Shown: positions 1-9,296 of the stretch, in pieces | How positions within the stretch are numbered: the stretch's first letter is position 1 | How the letters are laid out: every line of letters begins with the position of its first letter | Assembly: GCF_000619945.1 (NCBI RefSeq) | Contig: NZ_JHVC01000001.1 | Coordinates: forward strand, 558,001 to 622,000 | DNA length: 64,000 bases | DNA from: Clostridium lundense DSM 17049 | GTDB taxonomy: Bacteria; Bacillota; Clostridia; Clostridiales; Clostridiaceae | Reading direction: 5' to 3' | Notes under the pieces: model-generated | Told to the model about the DNA's origin: nothing | Seen by the model: only the letters and a program-made list of their open reading frames with translations | The model's database searches: none | Position numbers and translations under genes: made by a program

Positions 1-458
1 GTGCGTTTTCAGGAATGATATTGGGAGCTAGACTAGGAGCTTTATCACAGATTGTTTATGTTGGGACGGGATTATTAGGGCTTCCTATATTTACGGAAGG
101 TGGAGGAATAGCATATATCTTCAAACCTACCTTTGGGTATCTTGTTGGATTTATTGCTGCAGCATATGTTATTGGAAAGTTAACAGAAAGATTTAAAGAT
201 CTTACAATTTTTAAATCCCTTTTAATTATCTTATCAGGTTTATTTTTTGTTTATTTATTTGGAGTTTTATATTTGTATGCAATATGCAATCTATATTTAG
301 GAAAGAGTATGTCTTTTTATATGGCAATATTTTATGGCTTTATAGTTTGCTTTTTAGGGGACATAGTTTTAAGCCTTGTAGCAGCAGTAGCCTCTGTTAA
401 GATCATTAAAGTAACTAGGAAAATAGGTCTATGTACATATATGAAAATAGAACAATAA
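1..458 (+). CDS. bioY: BioY biotin transporter S component, 5' truncated by window edge
   Basis: Membrane substrate-binding (S) subunit of an ECF-type biotin importer. The reading frame is open from the first bases (frame of position 3), so the ATG at 15 is internal and the gene begins before the window. The visible part has the BioY-like stretch GARLGALSQIVYVGTGLLG followed by hydrophobic helices, and ends about 20 bp before bioB. About 150 residues are visible, against the roughly 180-190 usual for the family. Being first in a bioY-bioB-bioD-bioA cluster supports biotin uptake alongside partial synthesis. Its promoter and any BirA operator lie outside the window. Confidence 0.85.
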   Translation, partial: AFSGMILGARLGALSQIVYVGTGLLGLPIFTEGGGIAYIFKPTFGYLVGFIAAAYVIGKLTERFKDLTIFKSLLIILSGLFFVYLFGVLYLYAICNLYLGKSMSFYMAIFYGFIVCFLGDIVLSLVAAVASVKIIKVTRKIGLCTYMKIEQ

Positions 459-477
459 TTATTTTGGAGGGTAAACT

Positions 478-1455
478 ATGGATCTTATATCATTACTAGA
501 AAATAAAATATATGCAGGAGAAAATATCAGTTTTTATGAAGCAGTTAAGCTTACACAAATAAATAATGAGTATATCAATGAATTGTTTATAGCAGCGGAT
601 AGAATACGTGATAAATTTAATGGTAACATAGTTAATTTGTGCTCCATCATAAATGCTAAATGCGGTTCATGTTCAGAAGACTGCAAATTTTGTGCGCAAT
701 CAGCACACTATAAAACAAATATTGAAGAACATGAAATTGTATCAATAGATGAAGTTTTAGATTTAGCTAAAGAAAATCAGCATTGTGGTGTAAATAGATT
801 TTCTTTAGTTACAAGTGGAAGAGAGACAAAGGGACGGGACTTCCAAAAGGTTATAAAAATATATGAAAAATTAAAGAATGAAGTGAACATGGAGTTGTGT
901 GCTTCACTTGGCATATTAGATTATGAACAGCTTCTAACATTAAAAGAAACAGGAGTTAACATGTATCATCATAATTTAGAAACAAGCAGAGATTATTATA
1001 AAAAGATATGTACAACCCACTCTTATGATGAAAGGATTGAAACTATAAATAATGTTAAGAAAGCTGGACTTCAGGTATGCTCTGGAGGAATTATAGGTAT
1101 GGGGGAGGACATGGGAGATAGAATTAAATTAGCTATACAACTTAGAGAATTGGAGGTTACATCTATTCCTATTAATATATTAAACCCTATAAAAGGTACT
1201 CCACTTGAAAATATGAAAAGATTAAGTGAAGAAGAAATATTGAAAACCGTAGCAATTTTTAGATTTATAAATCCAAGAGCATATATTAGATTGGCAGGGG
1301 GAAGAAACCTTATAAAAGATTTTGGAAGGAAATGTTTCAGAGTAGGTGCAAATGCTACTATATCAGGTAACTATTTAACTACTTCGGGAAATAAGATTTC
1401 AGATGATATTGAAATGATAAAAGAACTTGGGTTTGAGGTGAGAAGAAATGACTAA
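478..1455 (+). CDS. bioB: Biotin synthase
   Basis: Radical-SAM enzyme that inserts sulfur into dethiobiotin to make biotin, in the cytoplasm. The radical-SAM cluster motif C65-x3-C69-x2-C72 (CGSCSEDCKFCAQ) is intact, as are the family stretches YHHNLETS and GGIIGMGE. At 325 residues it is of normal length. ATG start with GGAGGGTAA just upstream. Its last 8 bases overlap bioD, which indicates translational coupling. I see no sign of decay, unlike bioA further down the cluster. Confidence 0.96.
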   Translation: MDLISLLENKIYAGENISFYEAVKLTQINNEYINELFIAADRIRDKFNGNIVNLCSIINAKCGSCSEDCKFCAQSAHYKTNIEEHEIVSIDEVLDLAKENQHCGVNRFSLVTSGRETKGRDFQKVIKIYEKLKNEVNMELCASLGILDYEQLLTLKETGVNMYHHNLETSRDYYKKICTTHSYDERIETINNVKKAGLQVCSGGIIGMGEDMGDRIKLAIQLRELEVTSIPINILNPIKGTPLENMKRLSEEEILKTVAIFRFINPRAYIRLAGGRNLIKDFGRKCFRVGANATISGNYLTTSGNKISDDIEMIKELGFEVRRND

Positions 1456-2179
1456 AGGCATATTTATAACTGGTACAGACACTGATGTAGGAAAAACCAT
1501 AGTAACTTCGGGACTTTTATATCTACTTAGGTCAAAAGGATATAAAGCTACATACTTTAAAGCGGCTTTAAGTGGAGCACAAAATGGCAATGATGTTTTA
1601 ATGGATACAAGCATTGTATGTCAGGTTAGTAATTTAAAGGAGAATTTTGAAAATATAACACCATATATTTTTAAAACGCCAGTATCACCACATTTGGCGG
1701 GAAAAATAGAAGGTAACAGCATAAGCAAGGAAAAGATACTCGATAAATACAACAATTTAAAAGAGAAATATGACTATATTATAGTAGAAGGAAGTGGAGG
1801 AATAGTATGTCCACTAATACATGATGAAAAAGGTATTTATCTTTTACAGGATTTAATTAAAGATTTAAATATTGGTGTGATAGTTGTAGCTAGGGCAGGA
1901 CTTGGTACTATAAATCATACTACTATTACCGTAAAGTATATTCAAAGACTTAATATAGAAGTGAAAGGCATAATAATAAATGGATATAAAGATAATCTGC
2001 TTTGCAATGACAATATAGAGATTATTAAAAAGCTTACCAATGTTCCTATTTTAGCGGTGGTTCCTTGGATAGATGGACTAGAAGTAGAAGAAAAAAATTT
2101 AAGGATAAAAAACATAAGATCAGCAATAGAAAAATCCTTAAATGAAGAAGATTTAATTAAATGCATGGATGATTTATAA
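1448..2179 (+). CDS. bioD: Dethiobiotin synthetase
   Basis: ATP-dependent enzyme that carboxylates and cyclises 7,8-diaminononanoate to dethiobiotin. The P-loop GTDTDVGKT lies at residues 9-17, followed by the substrate-binding region and the VEGSGGIVCP motif. Length 243 residues, normal for the family. It starts inside the end of bioB (8-nt overlap). A 70-bp gap separates it from bioA. Confidence 0.95.
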   Translation: MTKGIFITGTDTDVGKTIVTSGLLYLLRSKGYKATYFKAALSGAQNGNDVLMDTSIVCQVSNLKENFENITPYIFKTPVSPHLAGKIEGNSISKEKILDKYNNLKEKYDYIIVEGSGGIVCPLIHDEKGIYLLQDLIKDLNIGVIVVARAGLGTINHTTITVKYIQRLNIEVKGIIINGYKDNLLCNDNIEIIKKLTNVPILAVVPWIDGLEVEEKNLRIKNIRSAIEKSLNEEDLIKCMDDL

Positions 2180-2249
2180 GGTCATACAAAATAAATAAAA
2201 TCAATTAGTGTAGAGGAATATAGATTAGATATATAAGAGAGGAGAAAAA

Positions 2250-3440
2250 ATGAATAATTATATAGAAAAAGATTTAAAATACATATGGCATCCTTGTTCT
2301 CAAATGAAGGACTATGAAGAACTTCCACTTAAAGTAATCCAAAAAGGAGAAGGATGTTATTTATATGATATTGAAGGAAAAAGTTATTTAGATTGTATAT
2401 CTTCATGGTGGACAAATTTATTTGGACATAGTAATAAAAGGGTTAATGATGCATTAAAAATGAGCTTTCATTATCATCAACATAAGGGAAATAATAAAAA
2501 AATTAGATTTGCTGCTATAGGTGACGCTTATCATGGTGAAACTTTAGGAGCTTTATCTGTATGTGATTTAGATTTATATAATAAAATATACAAGCCTTTG
2601 CTTTTAAATACCTTAAGAGTTAAGGGACCAGATTGTTATAGATGCAGCTATGGAAAAGCCAGAGAAAGCTGTAATGCAGAATGTTTTGAGCATATGGAAA
2701 GGGCATTAGAAGAGAGTCATGAGGAGCTTTGTGGCATAATTATAGAACCTATAGTTCAAGGAGCTGCTGGCATGAAGATATATTCACCAATGTATTTGAA
2801 AAAACTTAGAGAAGCATGTGATAGGTACAATATACATCTTATAGCAGATGAAATAGCTGTTGGATTTGGAAGGACAGGAAAAATGTTTGCTTGTGAACAT
2901 GCAGAAATAAGTCCAGATATAATGTGTCTTTCAAAGGGCATATCAGCGGGATATATGCCTATGTCAGTAGTAATGACTAGCAACAACATATATGATGTTT
3001 TTTATGGAGAATATAAAGAGTTAAAAGCTTTTTTGCATAGCCATACTTATGCAGGAAATGCTATGGCCTGTGCAATTGCTCTAGAAAATCTTAAAATATT
3101 TGAAGAAGAAAATGTTATAGAAAATAATAAAGGAAAAGGTGAATTAATAAAAAAGTTAACAAAAGATTTGGCTAAGGATCATCCTTATGTTGGAGAAGTG
3201 AGAAGTATGGGGATGATTACTGCAATAGAACTTATCAAAAATAAGGAAACAAAGGAAACCTTTCCTTGGGAGGAAAGGGTAGGATATGAGATTTATAAAA
3301 TAGCTCTAGAGAAGGGGTTGTTATTAAGACCTATTGGAAATGTGCTATATTTTCTTCCTCCATACGTAATAAATAAGCATGACATTGAGTTTATGATAAA
3401 TACATGCTTTGAAAGTATTAATGAATATTTTAAAATATAA
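2250..3440 (+). CDS. bioA: BioA aminotransferase with an internal in-frame deletion (probably inactive)
   Basis: Adenosylmethionine-8-amino-7-oxononanoate aminotransferase (class III, PLP), which supplies diaminononanoate to BioD. N-terminus (IWHPCSQM, SSWW), YHGETLGALSV, LIADEIAVGFGRTG and the Schiff-base lysine segment LSKGISAGYMP are all present. Compared from memory with E. coli BioA, however, residue 69 (NDAL) jumps directly to KMSFHYHQ, so about 52 residues are missing between 2451 and 2460. The missing part normally contains the Gly-Ser pair that grips the PLP phosphate and much of the dimer/active-site wall. Length is 396 against about 430-450. The frame is preserved and no stop is present, so the protein may be made but is unlikely to fold or act normally. 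Strong GAGAGGAG site before the ATG. Confidence 0.88.
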   Translation: MNNYIEKDLKYIWHPCSQMKDYEELPLKVIQKGEGCYLYDIEGKSYLDCISSWWTNLFGHSNKRVNDALKMSFHYHQHKGNNKKIRFAAIGDAYHGETLGALSVCDLDLYNKIYKPLLLNTLRVKGPDCYRCSYGKARESCNAECFEHMERALEESHEELCGIIIEPIVQGAAGMKIYSPMYLKKLREACDRYNIHLIADEIAVGFGRTGKMFACEHAEISPDIMCLSKGISAGYMPMSVVMTSNNIYDVFYGEYKELKAFLHSHTYAGNAMACAIALENLKIFEEENVIENNKGKGELIKKLTKDLAKDHPYVGEVRSMGMITAIELIKNKETKETFPWEERVGYEIYKIALEKGLLLRPIGNVLYFLPPYVINKHDIEFMINTCFESINEYFKI

Positions 3441-3513
3441 AAAATTTCAATGTTGTACAGAAGAGGAAATAGTGATTTTTAGTCTTTGTTATTACAGATA
3501 TAGTAATAAAATA

Positions 3514-3543
3514 ATGCAAAAGGGGACATACTCCCTTTTGCAT
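3514..3543. terminator. Hairpin between bioA and the convergent DUF1445 gene
   Basis: An 11-bp perfect stem (3514-3524 with 3533-3543, arm ATGCAAAAGGG) with an 8-nt loop lies between two convergent genes. The flank is more T-rich on the minus-strand exit side, so it probably ends the DUF1445 transcript and perhaps also the bio transcript. Confidence 0.65.
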
Positions 3544-3564
3544 GTTTGGACATAAGATTTAAAT

Positions 3565-4347
3565 TTAATAGAATACAAGGTCATCATCTTTAATATCGGA
3601 GATAAACATATAACCTGGAGCATGAGTAATTACGAGCTCTGGCTTTACTCTCATAACTGCGGCTTGAGGCGTGACTCCACAAGCCCAAAACACAGGTACT
3701 TCGCCTTTTTTTATAGTTACTGCATCTCCAAAATCAGGTTTTGAAATATCTTTTATGCCAATTTTTAATGGATTACCTGTATGAATAGGTGCACCATGAA
3801 CTCTTGGATATTTTGAGGTTATTTCAGTAGCTTTTTTAACTAACTCTTCAGGAATAGGTCTCATACTTACAACCATGGGACCATTGAATATACCAGCAGG
3901 TATACATTCAATATTAGTAATATACATAGGAACATTTTTTTCTTCCTCAATATGACGTATATCAATACCAGCATCTGAAAGAGCCTTTTCAAATGTAAAG
4001 CTGCAACCTAAAAGAAAAGTTACTAAGTCATCAGACCAAAGGTTTAATATGTCATTAACTTCTTCTTTTATTTCTCCGTTTCTATATATTCTGTATTTAG
4101 GTATGTCTGTACGAATATCTGCTGACGGGGCAGTAAGTACTGGAGTAAATTTCCCCGGTTCGCACACATCTAAGATTGGGCACGGTTTAGGATTACGCTG
4201 ACAGAATATAAAAAAATCTATAGCATATTTATATGGCAGTACTACGAGGTTAGCCTGAGTATAACCGTATGCAATACCAGGTGTTGGACTTTTCAAATTC
4301 CCCGTCCTAATTTCATTTCGTGCTTGTTCCCCTGTTATAATAGTCAA
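3565..4347 (-). CDS. DUF1445 (D-glutamate cyclase-like / putative hydro-lyase) family protein
   Basis: A 260-residue cytoplasmic protein recognised as the DUF1445 family by TPGIAYGYTQANLVVLP, GCSFTFEKALSDAGI, PMVVSMRP, HGAPIHTG and the C-terminal WACGVTPQ / ITHAPGYMF motifs. The family is annotated as putative hydro-lyase, and a vertebrate relative converts D-glutamate to 5-oxo-D-proline; the substrate here is inferred, not shown. The start is a TTG at 4347 with GGGG 8 nt upstream on the minus strand. Monocistronic, facing bioA. Confidence 0.85.
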   Translation of the reverse strand: MTIITGEQARNEIRTGNLKSPTPGIAYGYTQANLVVLPYKYAIDFFIFCQRNPKPCPILDVCEPGKFTPVLTAPSADIRTDIPKYRIYRNGEIKEEVNDILNLWSDDLVTFLLGCSFTFEKALSDAGIDIRHIEEEKNVPMYITNIECIPAGIFNGPMVVSMRPIPEELVKKATEITSKYPRVHGAPIHTGNPLKIGIKDISKPDFGDAVTIKKGEVPVFWACGVTPQAAVMRVKPELVITHAPGYMFISDIKDDDLVFY

Positions 4348-4508
4348 AAATATTACCCCTTTTAATATTATTTCTTATTCATTATTTTATACGGGAGTTT
4401 ACATATTAGAACTTAAATAATATAAATCAAGTATGGAAATTCTAGTCATACATATGATTCTCTAATGTTTTTATTAGTAGTCTGTTTTATTTAAAATAGT
4501 GTGTGCTT

Positions 4509-4536
4509 TTGTTTCAGTGGAAGGATATACTATAAT
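4509..4536 (+). promoter_or_regulatory. Sigma-A-type promoter for the Nudix gene
   Basis: TTGTTT at 4509-4514 and TATAAT at 4531-4536, separated by 16 bp, about 70 bp upstream of the Nudix start. A vegetative promoter by consensus. Confidence 0.6.
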
Positions 4537-4605
4537 TAGGATATATAGATTATAATTCTATAGCATGAGAGAATTAGCAGAGGAAAGTAAATGGGGGAGT
4601 ATAAA

Positions 4606-5118
4606 ATGAAATTAATAAAAGAAATCTATGAAAAACATATAGGAATAAATAAGAAAGCTGAAGATATTAGCTATAAAGTTAGAAAGGCTGCTAGAACAAT
4701 ACTTTTTGATAGTTGTGGGAAAGTAGCTATACTGTATGTTTCTAAAGACCACTATCATAAATTACCAGGTGGAGGAATAGAGCTAGGAGAAAATATTGAA
4801 GAAGCTCTAAAAAGAGAAGTTAAGGAAGAAGTAGGTGCAGATATTGAAACCTTAGGGGAAGTAGGAACTATATTAGAATTTAGAGATGATTTTAAACAAC
4901 TACAGATATCATATTGTTATTATTCAAGGGTAGTAGGAAAAATTCAAAAGCCAAGTTATACAAAAGAGGAGATAGAATGTGGGTTTATACTTAAATGGAT
5001 GGATTTTGATGAAGCTATCTTAACTTTAGAGAAGGACGAACCAGATAAGTATATGGGGAAATTTATTAAAGAAAGAGATAAGACATTTTTATTAGAGGCT
5101 AAAAAATTGGGGATTTAA
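4606..5118 (+). CDS. Nudix hydrolase
   Basis: Hydrolase of nucleoside-diphosphate-linked compounds. The Nudix box Gx5Ex7REUxEExGU is complete: GGGIELGENIEEALKREV followed by KEEVG. About 170 residues, cytoplasmic. Two starts compete: ATG 4591 (AGAGGAAAG just upstream, spacing short) and ATG 4606 preceded by GGGGGAG at a better spacing; I chose 4606. Substrate cannot be told from sequence. It has its own promoter and shares a bidirectional hairpin with the convergent GH18 gene. Confidence 0.9.
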   Translation: MKLIKEIYEKHIGINKKAEDISYKVRKAARTILFDSCGKVAILYVSKDHYHKLPGGGIELGENIEEALKREVKEEVGADIETLGEVGTILEFRDDFKQLQISYCYYSRVVGKIQKPSYTKEEIECGFILKWMDFDEAILTLEKDEPDKYMGKFIKERDKTFLLEAKKLGI

Positions 5119-5121
5119 AAA

Positions 5122-5150
5122 ATAAGTCATAGGCAATACCTATGACTTAT
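5122..5150. terminator. Bidirectional hairpin, terminator for the SleL-like gene
   Basis: A 12-bp perfect stem (ATAAGTCATAGG / CCTATGACTTAT) with a 5-nt loop. On the minus strand it is followed by five T, a good intrinsic terminator for the GH18 gene; the plus-strand exit is weaker. Confidence 0.8.
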
Positions 5151-5153
5151 AAA

Positions 5154-6569
5154 CTATATTAATTTTCTAACAGTAAAGTTATCTTGAAGTAATGTCCAGT
5201 TTTGTGGAAATGGATATCCTAAAACCCAATAGCTAATGCCACTTAGTTTATAGTCTTTTACTGTGTCAAACTTTGCTTGAGCACTTCGAGCATCTTCAAA
5301 CCACACTTCATGCATTACTCCTTTTTCATCCCTATAACGATAGTATGGAGATTGTGCAATTGAATTATATCCGATTATTGTACCATACTTAGCTGCTCTT
5401 CTTATAGCTTCCTGCATGCTAAAGGTTTCAGCTTCCTGCCCTTGAACATGTGGAAGAACCCAATCACGAGCATATAATTGAAAACCAAAATAAATTTTTT
5501 CTCTGGGTATAACAGAGACAGCATAATCTAATACACGTTTTATTTCATTTAAAGGTGAAATTGGCTGAGGAGGTCCAAGTCTATATCCCCATTCATAGGT
5601 CATTAAAACTACAAAGTCAACAATTCTACCATGAGCTTCATAATCATGAGCTTCATATAAGGAACCTTTTTGTTCTGCACTTGTTTTTGGTGCTAATGCA
5701 GTGGAAACAAAGAAGCCTTCTGGGTGCAGACGATCCACTGTACGCTGAAGAAACTGATTATACAATTCACGATCAGCTGGAAGAACATTTTCAAAGTCAA
5801 TATTTACTCCTTTATAATTCTTATCTTTCATTGTATTAATAATATTTGTAATTAATCGGTTACTGATTTCGGGACTAGAAAGAACAATATGTGCAACATT
5901 TCCACCTAATTCTGTAGCTGTAAAGTTGGTAATAGCCATCATAGGAACTGCATTTTTAGAATAACCAGCCTTAATTATTGGAACATCATCTATAGGCTGT
6001 AGGCTACCATCTTCACGAATTTTATAGGCAAATGGACTAAGATAAGTTAAATTCTCCGCATCTTCCAATACAATAGGCACAGCTTCTTGTCCCATCTGAT
6101 CAATATAGGCATTTACATTAATAACAGGTCTTTCTTTAATGGGAATAACTAATGTCATACCAGGATATACAATGTTTTCATCAGTAATGCTATTAACTTT
6201 CATTAAATTTTGTATGGTAACTCCAAATTTTTGTGCAATTTGTGATAAGGTTTCTCCACGTTGAACCTGATATATAGGTGCTGGTATAAATAGAGTAAGA
6301 CCAGGGTAAATATTATAGGCATTAGTAATTCCATTGAGTTTCATAATCGCGACCACAGTAGTTCCATAAGTTTGAGCAATTCTCCATAATGTTTCCCCTG
6401 CACTTACAGTATGATAAGTACCTTCTATTGGAATCAATATAGATTGCCCAATTACTAATTGCCCCGGATTTGGTAGCTTATTGGCATTTTGTATTCTGTC
6501 AATTGGAATGCCATAATAAATTGAGATTTGCCAAAGTGTTTCACCAGGCGTTACTACATGAATAAGCAT
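5154..6569 (-). CDS. Triple-LysM GH18 spore cortex-lytic-type enzyme (SleL/YaaH-like)
   Basis: Predicted peptidoglycan-binding glycosidase acting on spore cortex. Three LysM repeats at about residues 2-47, 52-96 and 99-143 (each with a GETLW/GETLS core and a P-G-x-x-L-x-I-P end) precede a GH18 barrel from about 150 to 471. The catalytic segment GVNIDFEN places the acid at E260. There is no signal peptide, as in Bacillus SleL/YaaH, which reach the spore surface from the mother cell. Bacillus relatives usually carry two LysM domains; three are seen here. Single-gene transcript ending at the hairpin 5122-5150. Role in germination or cortex maturation is inferred from the family. Confidence 0.88.
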   Translation of the reverse strand: MLIHVVTPGETLWQISIYYGIPIDRIQNANKLPNPGQLVIGQSILIPIEGTYHTVSAGETLWRIAQTYGTTVVAIMKLNGITNAYNIYPGLTLFIPAPIYQVQRGETLSQIAQKFGVTIQNLMKVNSITDENIVYPGMTLVIPIKERPVINVNAYIDQMGQEAVPIVLEDAENLTYLSPFAYKIREDGSLQPIDDVPIIKAGYSKNAVPMMAITNFTATELGGNVAHIVLSSPEISNRLITNIINTMKDKNYKGVNIDFENVLPADRELYNQFLQRTVDRLHPEGFFVSTALAPKTSAEQKGSLYEAHDYEAHGRIVDFVVLMTYEWGYRLGPPQPISPLNEIKRVLDYAVSVIPREKIYFGFQLYARDWVLPHVQGQEAETFSMQEAIRRAAKYGTIIGYNSIAQSPYYRYRDEKGVMHEVWFEDARSAQAKFDTVKDYKLSGISYWVLGYPFPQNWTLLQDNFTVRKLI

Positions 6570-6657
6570 GAACTTCCTCCTATAAACATATATATAATTA
6601 TTTTATGCATTATATATATTTCGATTACAGATTATATTAAATTCATGTCTTATTAAG

Positions 6658-8265
6658 TTATTTTAATTCTATATAATGAAATAGTTTTTCACTTATAAAT
6701 AATATAAAAATTAATAGAATAAATGCTAAAATATTTATACATAAAAATGCAATATTCATAAGTCTAAATTTAATATATATAATAAGTCCCGGTATTATAG
6801 GAAGGAAGAAAATAATGTATTGTATAATACCTTCTAAAATTCCACCATTTCCTTTATCATCTACTGGAATGAAAAAATGTACTATTATTTTTGAAAGACC
6901 TTTAGCTAAGTTAACTATTATTAAAGCTATTAAATATATAAGTGATGTAAGAAAGTATTCTTTACTAGTTAACCCAATAGGAAGTATTATACTCATCAAT
7001 ATAAATATAGAAAATGTATAATTGTGAAAAATTATATATAGAAGCTTCTTTTTTACACTTCCAGGTAGTAAATAAATATATGTTTTACTAAGCTCATATT
7101 TAATTGAAGAAACAGGATTAATTCCAAGGGACATAGAAAGGCACATTATAAGCATTACTGCGTAAATGTTATCTCTATTTGGATAAGTTCTTAAATAATA
7201 TCCCCCTATAAAAGAAATTAAGGTTAATACTGAACATATAATAAAATGTCTTTTTAGTGATCCATTTCTTTTACTTAATATAGAATTTTTATATAAAAAA
7301 GCTCCTTCGCCTTTTATTTTATGAAAAAAGTTTTCTTTTACTGGAGTTATTAATTCATCGTTATCTTTTGGCATAGAGTCTTCAATAATAATTTGGTCTA
7401 AGCTTCTTTCATCTATATTTAAATTTTTTAATTCTATATTTTCACTAACTACTTCGTAGTAGTCCACAGCAAGAATGATAGTAAATATAAATATTAGAAC
7501 TGTTAAGAATAAAATTAAAATAAAATCTATTAAAGGAAAACCTTCCTTACTTAATGGATATATTATTATGTTTTTCATCCAGCATAGTAATGGGGTTTTA
7601 GCACTTAAAATATTAATAGTATGTAAAAATGATTTAGAGGCAGTAAACCAAAAGGTTATTCCTAAATATATTATTATAAATATATTAAGAAATACACACA
7701 TTCTCCTTACTATTTTGTTAGCATTAAATCTAATTTTTATAGAGTAAATTAAAAAGTTTAAGCATTTGAAAAATAATACAATTATTGATACCCCAATTAG
7801 ACTAAAAAATAATTTTGGAATACTTAAACTTAGGGATCTAAATAATACAATCCATATTAAAATTACATAGAAGAAATAGTTTAATATAAATTGGAGAGTA
7901 CCTGAAACTATAGAAAATATCCAAAGTGATTTCTCGCCTATAGGCGAAGGAAATAAGTAATGAACATCCTGTATAGCAAAGTCCATTGGTTTATAATTAG
8001 AGGATGCTTTTAATAAAACATGTAAAGTAATTATAAAAAGTATGGCTATAATTAATACTCCAATTAAATCTATATTCAAATTAGAAAAATTAATAAAGCT
8101 TTTTTTATTATTTCTTCTTATCATATCTAATAAAATAAATATAATAGGAAGAATAAGATTTTCCAGTTCTCTAAGAGCTGTTATTGGATTGGTTAAAAAA
8201 TATTTAATTTTATTTTTTATTTGAGCAATTTTTATATAAGAAAGGGTTGTAAAGTCTTTAAACAT
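6658..8265 (-). CDS. Putative ABC exporter membrane subunit
   Basis: A 535-residue polytopic membrane protein with roughly a dozen hydrophobic segments and a charged cytoplasmic stretch near residues 280-320. It resembles the 'putative ABC exporter' family of low-GC Gram-positives (PF16962-like). It sits 41 bp downstream of an ABC ATPase on the same strand, so the two very likely form one transporter. Substrate unknown. Its very high AT and Ile/Leu content reflect membrane composition rather than transfer. Confidence 0.75.
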   Translation of the reverse strand: MFKDFTTLSYIKIAQIKNKIKYFLTNPITALRELENLILPIIFILLDMIRRNNKKSFINFSNLNIDLIGVLIIAILFIITLHVLLKASSNYKPMDFAIQDVHYLFPSPIGEKSLWIFSIVSGTLQFILNYFFYVILIWIVLFRSLSLSIPKLFFSLIGVSIIVLFFKCLNFLIYSIKIRFNANKIVRRMCVFLNIFIIIYLGITFWFTASKSFLHTINILSAKTPLLCWMKNIIIYPLSKEGFPLIDFILILFLTVLIFIFTIILAVDYYEVVSENIELKNLNIDERSLDQIIIEDSMPKDNDELITPVKENFFHKIKGEGAFLYKNSILSKRNGSLKRHFIICSVLTLISFIGGYYLRTYPNRDNIYAVMLIMCLSMSLGINPVSSIKYELSKTYIYLLPGSVKKKLLYIIFHNYTFSIFILMSIILPIGLTSKEYFLTSLIYLIALIIVNLAKGLSKIIVHFFIPVDDKGNGGILEGIIQYIIFFLPIIPGLIIYIKFRLMNIAFLCINILAFILLIFILFISEKLFHYIELK

Positions 8266-8306
8266 AATAAGTTCTTCCCTCCAAAGTCTTTAAATTAAGT
8301 TCGTTT

Positions 8307-9026
8307 TTATCTACTTGAAATATCTAAGAATATATCTTCTAAGGACATTTTTTCTTTTGAATTAATCATATTTTGTAAATCTTCTTTTGTCCCATGAGCT
8401 AGAACTTTACCTTCTTTCATTATTACAATATTATCACTTATCTCTTCTACAGAAGACAGAATATGTGTACTTATAAGTATAGTTTTACCTTCATCTCTAA
8501 GTAAACTTAAAATAGATTTTAAATCTTTAATTCCCTTAGGATCAAGTCCTACAAAAGGCTCGTCTATTAAAAATATATCTGGATTATGTAAAAGTCCCAT
8601 AGAAATAGATAATTTTTGTTTCATTCCTTTAGATAAATTTTTGCCTAAAGTATTTTTTTTATCTAAAATATTAAAAGTCTTTAGTGTTTCATAAGCTTTG
8701 TTTTCCCAGTTATTTAGTTTATAAGCTAATGCTATAAATTTTAAGTGTTCCCAAACTGTAAGATATGGATATATGTCAGGAGTTTCTGGCATATAGGCTA
8801 ATTTTTCTCGTACATATTTATCTTTTATACTTTTACCAAATATAAATACATCACCTTCATTTTTTCTTAAAAGAGATAGTATGCATTTTATAGTTGTAGT
8901 TTTACCTGCACCATTAGGTCCTGCTAGAATAGTGATTTCTCCAGCATTTAGTTTAAAAGATATACCTTTAAGTGCCTCAGTTTTTCCAAAGTTTTTAACT
9001 AGATTTTTGACTTCCATTGAGATCAA
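8307..9026 (-). CDS. ABC transporter ATP-binding protein
   Basis: A 239-residue ATPase: Walker A GPNGAGKTTT, signature LSKGMKQKLSIS, Walker B IFLIDEPFVGLDP, and the switch histidine in LISTHILSS. The LSKGM form of the signature is typical of the CcmA/EcsA-like exporters. The first codon is a TTG at 9026 with GGAGGAG 6 nt upstream on the minus strand; the ATG at 9017 would be 15 nt from that site and is less likely. Operon with the exporter membrane subunit; divergent from the ABC/two-component module to its right. Confidence 0.92.
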   Translation of the reverse strand: MISMEVKNLVKNFGKTEALKGISFKLNAGEITILAGPNGAGKTTTIKCILSLLRKNEGDVFIFGKSIKDKYVREKLAYMPETPDIYPYLTVWEHLKFIALAYKLNNWENKAYETLKTFNILDKKNTLGKNLSKGMKQKLSISMGLLHNPDIFLIDEPFVGLDPKGIKDLKSILSLLRDEGKTILISTHILSSVEEISDNIVIMKEGKVLAHGTKEDLQNMINSKEKMSLEDIFLDISSR

Positions 9027-9229
9027 AATTATCTCCTCCTTTTAAGCTATTTCCATTATAATTGAATTTTTCTATAATGAGTATTACTTTATAAATTCTT
9101 TATATTTATCCCATAACTATCTACATTAATATTCTTATCTTTTAAAAATTAGCAGATAGGTTTGTAAATGAGTTATTTTAACTATTACAAAATTGTAAGA
9201 TAAGTTTTTTATATGTAAGATGTGAGTTA
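9027..9229. other. Divergent intergenic region with two AGTTA/TAACT dyads
   Basis: Non-coding stretch between two divergent ABC operons. Two copies of a dyad are seen: AGTTATTTTAACT at 9171-9183 and AGTTATTGTTTTAACT at 9225-9240, each preceded by TG, about 54 bp apart. The second overlaps the -35 region of the promoter at 9230. They could be operator sites, for instance for the response regulator encoded at 12834; that link is inference. Confidence 0.4.
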
Positions 9230-9258
9230 TTGTTTTAACTGTGGTGAAAAAATATAAT
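9230..9258 (+). promoter_or_regulatory. Sigma-A-type promoter of the ABC transporter operon
   Basis: TTGTTT at 9230-9235 and TATAAT at 9253-9258 with the optimal 17-bp spacer. Transcription would begin near 9265, leaving a leader of about 165 nt before the ATPase gene that holds two hairpins. Confidence 0.7.
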
Positions 9259-9296
9259 AGAAGCATAGTTTAGATGAGCAATGAGTTATCAAGTGA

